Notes under the pieces: model-generated
The model's database searches: none
Seen by the model: only the letters and a program-made list of their open reading frames with translations
What the model was told of the DNA's origin: nothing
Part shown: piece after piece, positions 1 to 9,000 of the stretch
How positions within the stretch are numbered: the first letter of the stretch is position 1
Layout of the letters: every line of letters starts with the position of its first letter
Program-made: the position numbers and the translations under genes
Assembly: GCA_017545365.1 (NCBI GenBank)
Contig: JAFWOP010000047.1
Span: 1-12,162, forward strand
Direction of reading: 5' to 3'
Origin: Bacteroidales bacterium
GTDB taxonomy: Bacteria; Bacteroidota; Bacteroidia; Bacteroidales; P3
Length of the DNA: 12,162 nt

Positions 1-3000
1 GCGGTGAAGCCGCTCAGCACCACGGGATGGCTGCTGACGGTGTAGGTGGTGTCGAAGTCCGCGGTGTTCCACACGCGGACTTCCCACATGGTCTCGTAGC
101 CGAAGGGCACCCAGTCGAAAGTGGCATTGGTGTTGGTGATGTCGGAAACAGTCAAGCTGTCGGGAGGCAGGCAGGGCAGGCTGTCGGTGGTGATAGTGGT
201 CAGCACCCAGTCGCTGTAGCCGAGGCTGTCGCCGGTGCAGTCGGTACGCACACGGAAGGTGTAGCTCGTGGCGGGCTGCAGGCCGTAGAAGGTGTGGCTG
301 TTGCCGACCACCGGGATGTCAGCGTTGGTGAAGCTGGGAGCAACACTCTCTTTGATGTTCACCTCATAGGCATTGGCATCGCCCGTCCAGGTGACGGTGG
401 CACTCTCGTAGGTGTGAGAGATACCGGTGATGATGGGCTCGTTGCATACTGGTACTGAACCGCAGGAGATGAACCTGAGGTCGCCGACATAGCTGCCGCT
501 GCCAGTTGAGGAGGCAATCGCATCGTTGATGCTGACGGGGCCGCTGTCCTGGTAGGCATAACGTGTGCGTATGCTGCTGGTGCTGTGTGCGGCAAACGAG
601 GTGCTAGAACTCCACGAACCGTGATGACGGTTGACGGCGAAGAGCACGTTGCTGTGACCGTCCCAAGTGAAGGAGGTGTCGAAGCTGTGCATCTGCCAAC
701 CCACATCGGTGAAGTTGAGGTTGCCATTGCTCATAACCTGAACAAACTGGTGAGTCGTAGTGTTGGGGAAGATGAATCCGCTAGAAAGGTCGGCTTCGGG
801 CACATTGGCCATGTAGATGTCCATGCCCGTGTAGTAGTCGCTGGAAGTGGTGTTGGTAGCATTGAAGGCAAAGGCGGTGATAGGATCGGTCATGCCGGCC
901 ATATGGGCACTGTCGATGATGGTTTGGACATAGCTGTAGTTGTAGGTGGCATAGCCGATGGGACCGTATGAGGAGGTGGTGGTAGACATGGTGGCATCGT
1001 AGTCATACACATCGACCATTTGATCGCACATGTCGGTCTGGAATTCGACACCGTCGCTGAAGAGGCTGCTGTCGGCTCCACAGAGCTTCTGCACCCAGGC
1101 AACATAGGTGGTCATCGGGTTGAGACCCGTGAGGGTGACATTGTTGGTAGTGGTGTTGACATAGACGTTAGTGCTGGCGGATGCGCCCGACACACGGTAG
1201 GCCACACGGTAGTTGGCCGATGCCGTGCCGTCCCAATGGAGGGAAGCAGTGGTATTGGAGACCGTGACGGTGTCGAGGTTGACAGGACGTGGGCAGGGAC
1301 TGTAGACAATGTGGATATTGTCGACTGCGGCTGGGCCACCAATGAACGGATGGTTTGCTGCGGTGTTCTGGTTGAACCAGAAGAAGGCGACACGTTTCAC
1401 ACCGTGGATGGTGTCGAACGAGGCGGTGTAGGTATTCCATGTGGTGTCGAGATAGGCCAGGGAGATACGGTACAGGTCGTTGACATTGCCCCACGGCGAG
1501 GTGATGGCAGTGTTGGAGGGTACTGCTGGGATAGACTGGTCGACTAGGAAGACCATCAAGGCATCGTAACGTCCGTCGGTCGAACCGCCCATCTTGGCAC
1601 GATAAGTGATAGTGAAGCTGGTGTCGACAGTGCCAAAGTCCACGTCGCGGAAGATGGCGGCATTGACCAACGAGGTGAAGCCTTCGTTGCCGTAGGTGAG
1701 GCCGCCGTCGGGCGAGATGTACATGGAGTAGGTACCCGAGTCGACTTCGGCAGTGCCGCGAGCCCAGTTAATGTAGGTGTTGGTACTGGTCTGCCAAGCA
1801 CTCCATTCGGTGGAATCCTCGAAGTTGCAGTAGTAAGGTATCGTGGCAGGCATCTGAGAGGTAGAGAAGCCGACAGCCTCGCGGTTGAAACGGCTGGTGT
1901 CACCTGCAGCGCAGATGCTGCGTACGTAGAATTCGCCTTGATACGAGGCTGGCAGCCCGGTGAGCAGGTGGGGGTTGGAGGTGGTGACCACCCTGGTGCC
2001 AGTGCCTATTGTGAATCCAGTAGGACCATATTCAATCTCCCACATTGTGGCGTTGCCGCGCTCATGCCAACCAAGCTGCACCGTAGAGGAGGTGGCGTTG
2101 GCCGCATAGAGCGAGTCGGGACGTATGCAAGTGGGTATGACATCCAAATTCACATCGTCGAGGTAGGGGTAGCAAGTGGTATTACCCGCGCCCGGACATG
2201 AGGCGAAGGTGATATAACTGCCGTGACCGGTATAGTTGTTCAACAGGACTTCGAAATCCTGCCATGTGCCTGTCGGGGCGGTGACGTACACCGTGTCGAC
2301 AGGGGTGAAGTTCACCATACCCTCACCGGAGCAGACACCCACTATGATACCGTGGACATAAGAGGTAGTGCTGCTGAGCAGGCTGAACTCAACCTGCAGG
2401 TTGTTGATGGGCAGCACGGTGGTGTCCACCTGCGGTAGCTGAAGAATGGTGTAGTAACTGGCCGGAGAGTAAAGGTACATGTACATGGCAGCACCTGTGG
2501 CACCACTACGGTTGTAGCTAGCGCTCGGATAGGGGTAAGAGGTACTATAGGTGGAGTAACCATACCAGCAGTGTGGTGAGTGGGTCGAGGTGGAAGTGCC
2601 TATATTGTTGAAGTCCTCGAAGTAGGGCACTGTGTCAATGAGGGCGCACTGCGTGTAGAACGAATGCGAGAACGACCAGTTGCCGGTGTCGGGCGAGCAA
2701 AGACCGCGGACATAGACATCGTAGTGCGACCCTGCCGCCAGACCACTGAGGGTGAGTGTGTCGCCCGTAATGCCCGTGATATGGTTACCCGTACCAAGGG
2801 CGAAGCCGGCGGGACCATATTCAAGTTCGTAGGCATCGGCTGCCGTGGTGTCCCAACTGACGCGCGCGGAATGCAGACCGATACGGCTGGTAGCGACGTT
2901 GCGGACACGCGGACAGGGCGATACATATTCGACCATGAGTTCGTCGAGGTAAGGATAGCTATAGACACCGTTGGGCGACATGATGGCGATGTACTGGCCA

Positions 3001-6000
3001 TTGCCATGATAGCTGTTGAGCGGGATTTCGAAAGGCTCCCAAACGCTGAGAGCTGTCGGAGCGGCAGAGCCGACCGGCTCGAAGGTGTTCACATCGTCGG
3101 GGTCGGTCATGACACCCACCTGCACATCGTGCGCATAGCTGGTGTTGGTCTTGTAGAGCCAGAAACTGACCTGCAGCGTGTCGATAGGTGCATCAAATGG
3201 CGGCAGCACCATGTAAGAATAGCTGGTGCTGGTCGAGTACATATACACGGAACGACCGCCAGAGACGCTGTAGCTAGTGGAGACATAGGGGTAGCCGGAG
3301 GAGTAGTTGGAGTACTTTGCCCAGCAGCTGGGGAACGGTGACCCTGAGCCGGTGGCAAAGGAGGCAAAGCTCTCGTGGAAGGGCACTGCAAACGGAGCAC
3401 AAGGTGTGCGAACCGTGATGGTGGTTGCCATGTTGCTGTCGGTGCAGAGACCTGTGATACGGATTTCGTATTCCTGATTGGGGGTGAGACCTGTGAAAAT
3501 ATAGCCCGGAGTATATACCGTGCCTTCATTAGTCCAGGTGCCGCCCGCCACGCGGTATTCGACATCCCAAGCAGTCTCCTCATAGCCAGGAGCCCAATTG
3601 ACAGCAACGAAGTTGGTGTCGACCGAGTCGACCACCACCAGAGGTGGGGCGCACGTTGCCATCTGCAGACATGACTGGATGTCGAAGATGACATTGTTGC
3701 GATAGGCGTGGGTGGTCTGGCTCATCGAACTGTTGGGGTATTGGTAGCTGTCGCTATACCACGACATGGCCAATCCTGATGCGCTGTGTGCATTGAAGAC
3801 GTAGGAAGAGCTGTTGTAACTGCCCGAGTTGTCCACCACAGCCACAGCGAGGTTGCCGCCACTGTAAGTGAACGGATTCTGGTTGAACTCGAAACGGTTC
3901 CATCCCATGGAGCAGTTCATCGGACCGGTGTACACCAGTGTCATATTCGCGGGAGCTTCATATGTGCTGGTGGTTACACTTGATAAGGTGGTGTTGGCAA
4001 GGTAGATGGAGCAGTTGTTCTTCACTGTCGACGGTGAACTATAGGCATAGTCGAAGCTGATGGCAATGATCGGACCTGAGCCACCCAACTCTGAACCTAG
4101 GTATATCTGCTCTGAGAAGGTATTATTGTAGTAGTTGTTCACAGGAATGTTGTAGGTGGTGGTAGTGCCGCCAGCGATAGTATCGCTATGCGAAGCAGTA
4201 GCGTCAACCACACTGCATCCAAGACTGATGGTAGAGAAGTCATAGTATTCACTCCATGCGCCATAACCGTCGCTGTCGCAATTGCCACGAATACGCACAG
4301 AGTATGAATGACCTGGCAGGAGACCTGTGAGCAGGTAGGGATTGCTTGAGGTGGTAATAGGCATAAACGATTCGGATGGGTCGTCGGGGTCCACCTCAAT
4401 CTCATAGTCAACTGGGAAGGCGGCAAAGCCTGACTGGACACCCCATGTTAGGAAGGCACCAGTGGTCCCAGTGGCTGTAGAGGTTACGTTAATCACCTGC
4501 GGGCAGGCCGGGGCCAGTTCGAGGGTGATATCGTCGACGTAGGCAGTCCAGCTGGCACGCAGCGAACGGATGGCCACATAGGAACCCGTTCCGGTGTATG
4601 CTGCCAGACCTACAGTGTACTGCTCCCACTGGCTATTAGTGCCGACACTGACCATACCCAGTTGCTGGAAGCTGTTGGGATTGTTGGGGTCGGTCATCAC
4701 ACCCACCTGGAACGTGGGGGTACCGCTGCTTGTCTTAGCCCAGAACTTCAACTGAAGGGTGTTGATGGGGTAGGCATCCACATCAAGGGGAGGAAGCACC
4801 ACAATCTCATAGTCGCCATAGGTGCCGGTGGTGGTGGTATTGTACCAATATAGGCCACAGTTGCCAGTATGGGCGTACGTGGTGCTGTTGCCCACATAAG
4901 GATAGCCGAAATACTGAGTGGCGTTGTTGAGACGGTGCCAGCAGTTGATAAAGTTGCGGTTCGTGCTGCTGCCGGAAGAAACTCCGTCGGCAACCTCAAA
5001 TCCCATGGTGTAGGGCAGCGTGATTGTCGCCTCGCACTCGGTGCGGAAACTGACCATGTTGATGCCGCCCACGCCGCTGGCGCAATCCGGGATGATGTAG
5101 ACATCGTAGGCCGTGTTAACGCTGAGACCCACGAGCGAAATAGAAGTGGAGGTTTCCATACTGACTGTGCCAGTGCCACGGGTGAAGCCCTGCGGACCGT
5201 ATTCGACAACCCAAGCGGTTGCCTCGCCCTCCTCGCTCCAGCTGATGTCGGCCGACGTGGGCGTGATATTGCTCACAGCCACATCTTCGACACGCGGACA
5301 GTCGGGAATGACCTCAAGTTTAATATCATCAACATAGGCGTACCACGAACTGCTGGGGCGTGTCGCCTTGATGGCGGCGTGGCACCCACTGCCAGTGAAG
5401 CCGTCGAGCGTTATTATAAACTCTGACCAACTGGTATTGTTGCCGACATTCACCGTCGCCACCTGTTGGAAGGTGTTGATGTCGGTAGGATCGGCCATGA
5501 CACCCACTTGGAAGACGGGATAGTAGCTGGTGCTGCTGCTCATAGCCCAGAAGCTCAGCTGCAGTTCGTTCATCGGATAAACCGTAGTGTCGACACCCGG
5601 CAGCACCACGCACTGGTAGTCACCGTAAGTGCCCGTGGTCGTGGTGTTGTACCAATAGAGGCCCTTAGTGCCGTTGTTGGTGTGGTTGTAGGTGGAGACG
5701 TATGGATAGCCGCCATACGAGGTGCCGTTGTTCAGCAGATACCAGCAGGGAATGAAGGGCGAACCCGTAGAGCTGCTCCCCGTAGCCCGCGACTCAAAGT
5801 CCTCGGTGAAAGGCAGCGTGGCCATATAACCACAAGCGGTGGTGACGGAAAGCTGGTTCGTTCCACCGATGCCAGTGCTGCAGTCCACCGTCACATACAC
5901 GTCGTAGGTGGTGCTGGGCACCAAACCTGTTATCATTATCGAGTCGGCATTAGCCGTCAGCTGCATGCCGGTGCCGCGGATAAATCCCATGGGACCGTAC

Positions 6001-9000
6001 TCAACAGTCCAACTGCTGCCAGTACCCTCTTCATCCCAACTGACTTGGAAACTGTTGGGTGTGACATGCGAAGCCACCAGATTGGAGACCGCCGGGCAGT
6101 CGGGCACCACATCAACCTTGATGTCGTCGACATAAGCATACCAAGTGCTCTGGAGGGGACGCAACGCCTTAATGGCAAGGTAGGCACCGTGGCCAGTGAA
6201 GTCCTCAAAAGTGGTGGTGTATTCCGTCCAGGCGGTATTGCCGCCCACGTTGGCAACACCCACCTGCTGGAAGCTGTTGACATCGGTCGGGTCGGTCATC
6301 ACACCCACTTGGAACGAGATGTTGTAACTGGTGCTGCTGCTCTTAGCCCAGAAACTCAGCTCAAGACTGGTTACGTCGAACACCGTGGTGTCGATGGGAG
6401 GCAGTATGACGACTTGGTAGTCGCCGTAGGTGCCGGTGGTGGTGGAGCCATACCAATAGAGGCCCCTGCTGCCACCAGTAGTATGGTTGTACGTTGTGCT
6501 GTTGTTCACGTATGGGTAGCCATAGTAAGAGGTGCCATTGTTCAAACGGTACCAGCAGTCCACCCAGGTGGAAGAGGAGCTGCTGCCTGTGGGGCAGTTC
6601 TCAAAGTTCTGACTATATGGCAGCACCGCTATTTCGCCACAGGCGGTGGTGAATCTTGCCATACGGGCGTCGCTGGTGTCGCCAGAGGCGCACACCGCCG
6701 ACACATACACATCGTAGGTGGTCATCATTGCAAGCGAATACATACGCGCGCTGTCGTCGGTGACGCTCATCACAGTGCCAAATCCCTGCGGGAAGCCCTG
6801 TGGACCGTACTCCACCAAATATTCGGTTGCATTGGCTACCGGCGTCCAGAACGCCGTCGCCTCGGTAGTGCTCACGTAGCGCGTGGACACCGGTCCTACA
6901 CGCGGGCATGGCGGGATGTAGTCGACCGTCAGGTCGTCGAGGTAAGGATAGCTGTACACCCCGTTGGGCGACATGATGGCGATATAACGCCCTTCGCCGT
7001 GGTAGCTGCTCAGAGGCACATCAAACACCTCCCATGTGCTCAGCAACGAGGGCGTTACCGTGGCAACAGGGGTGAAAGTGCTCTCATCCTCTGGGTCGGT
7101 CATCACACCCACCTCAAGCGCATGGGCGTAACTCGTATTGCTCTTGTAGAGCCAGAAGCTCACCTGCAGGCTGTCGATGGCGGGCTCGAACAACGGCAGC
7201 ACCATATATGTCCAAGTGCTGCTGGTCGAGTACATATACATCGAACGGTTACCGATACCGCTATGGTTGTAAGAGGTAGAGGCGTAGGGGTAATTAGTGC
7301 TGTAGTTGGTATTCTTATACCAGCAGGTGGGTAGCGGGTCGGAAGTCGAGGTGGAGAAAGTCTCAAAGTCCTCGGTAAAAGGCACTGCTGCTGGCAGACA
7401 AGGGGTTGTCAGCTCCACCATGGTGTAGAGGTTGCCGCTGCTGCACACCGAACCCACACGGAACTGGTAGTGTGTGGCAGGCATAAGGCCGGTGAACGTG
7501 TAGCTGTTGTCCGATGTGCCGGTCTGCACTGCTGTCCAACTGCCGCCGGGCATACGGAACTCCACATCCCAGCTGGTCTCGTCGTAGCCGGCAGCCCACT
7601 CGATTGTCACCTCGTAGCTGCTCGCGTTGGTGATAGCCACAATAGGTGCGGCACAGTCGGCGATGGTCATGCAGTCGCCCTTGTAGAAGTGGATGGCCGC
7701 ACGATAGGAATAGGTGCCGCCAGTATTGCCCGAATTGTAGTTCGACAACGTATACTGGGTGCCGTCCTGATAGCGGTAGCGCGCCTTGTTGCTGGCCGAC
7801 TCATAGTAGCCCGTCAGTCCCGAGGAACTCGACTGCGACACACCGGTCGGCTGGTTCATGAAGGTGGTCATGATGATGCTGCTGGTGCCGTCCCACATGA
7901 AAGGAGTAGCAAACTCGTAGTGCTGCCAGCCCGAAGTGTTCATGGGATGGGAGGCAGGGCCGTACACCTGCTGCTGGTTGTTGGGGTTCTCCAGCGTGGC
8001 GTTGCTGATGCTGGTGGTCGCAGTATTGCCGAGGAAGATGGTGAACTCCTTGTTGTATGACGTGGAGGCCGTGAAGCCCAAGTCGATGCCGGTGATGCCG
8101 CCAGCGGTCAGTCCCGCAGCCGTCAGCTCCGCAGCCGTCCAGACGGCCTGATAGGCGGTGTTGCCCCACGAACTGTTTGCGATACATCCCGACTGGCCGC
8201 TGGTCGAATTGCTGTAGAAAACCGTGTCGGCCGTGGTGGGGTCTAGCTCGGCGCAAGTGAGGGTGCGGGTGGTGAACGTTATGCTGTCCCAGGCTCCTTC
8301 GCCATCACCGCCGCAGTTCGCGCGCACACGTACCTTATATTCGGTACCCTGCTCCAAGCCCGAGAGGAAGACATAAGAGGTATCGGAAGTGAGTGAGGTA
8401 GGCGTGCCGGTCGAGGCCACACTGTCCACCTCGATATCGAAGTTCGTAGGCTCCACAAAGCCGCCGCGCGTGGACCATGTGACCATAGCCGAGCTCACGC
8501 TCACCATATCGGCATTCACTTCCAAACCTGTCACTTCGGGGCAGGCGGGGATTAGCTCCATGGTGAAGTCGTCGACATATGCGTACCACGAACTGCTGGG
8601 ACGCACAGCCTTCACTGCCAAGTAGGCCCCATAGCCTTCGAAACCGCTGAAATCGGTGACATACTCAGTCCATGTGGTGTTGCTTCCCACGTTGACGATG
8701 CCCACCTGCTGGAACGTGTTAATGTCGCTGGGGTTGGTCATCACGCCCACTTGGAACACGGGGCTGTAGCTGGTGCTACTACTCTTGGCCCAGAAACGCA
8801 ACTGCAACGTGTTGATAGGATAGATGTCGGTGTCAACGCCAGGCAATATTACGCACTGGTAGTCGCCGTAGGTGCCGGTAGTGGTCGTGTTGTACCAATA
8901 TAGGCCGCGGCTGCCACCCGTGGTGTGGTTGTAGGTGCTGCTACTGCTCACATAGGGGTAGCCGAAATACTCCGAGCCGTTGTTCAGACGGCCCCAGCAG

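Larger units (their letters stand above)
2646..5033 (-). repeat. Intragenic duplicated block, copy 2
   Basis: Residues 2115-2910 hold CA6, Fn3-9, A3, Fn3-10, CA7, Fn3-11, in the same order as copy 1, and are about 20 residues shorter (796 against 817). The A modules have diverged most and the type II cleaved-adhesin modules least. Confidence 0.8.

Noticed and set aside
5466..7334. 622-codon plus-strand open frame, with similar long ones at 8925-10361 and 2580-3341
   Set aside because: They lie antisense to the giant gene with codon boundaries exactly aligned. In that phase, stops arise only opposite TTA, CTA and TCA codons, which this gene seldom uses. Their recurring phrases (such as VGHHTHLE) are the complement of the VGVMTDP repeat.
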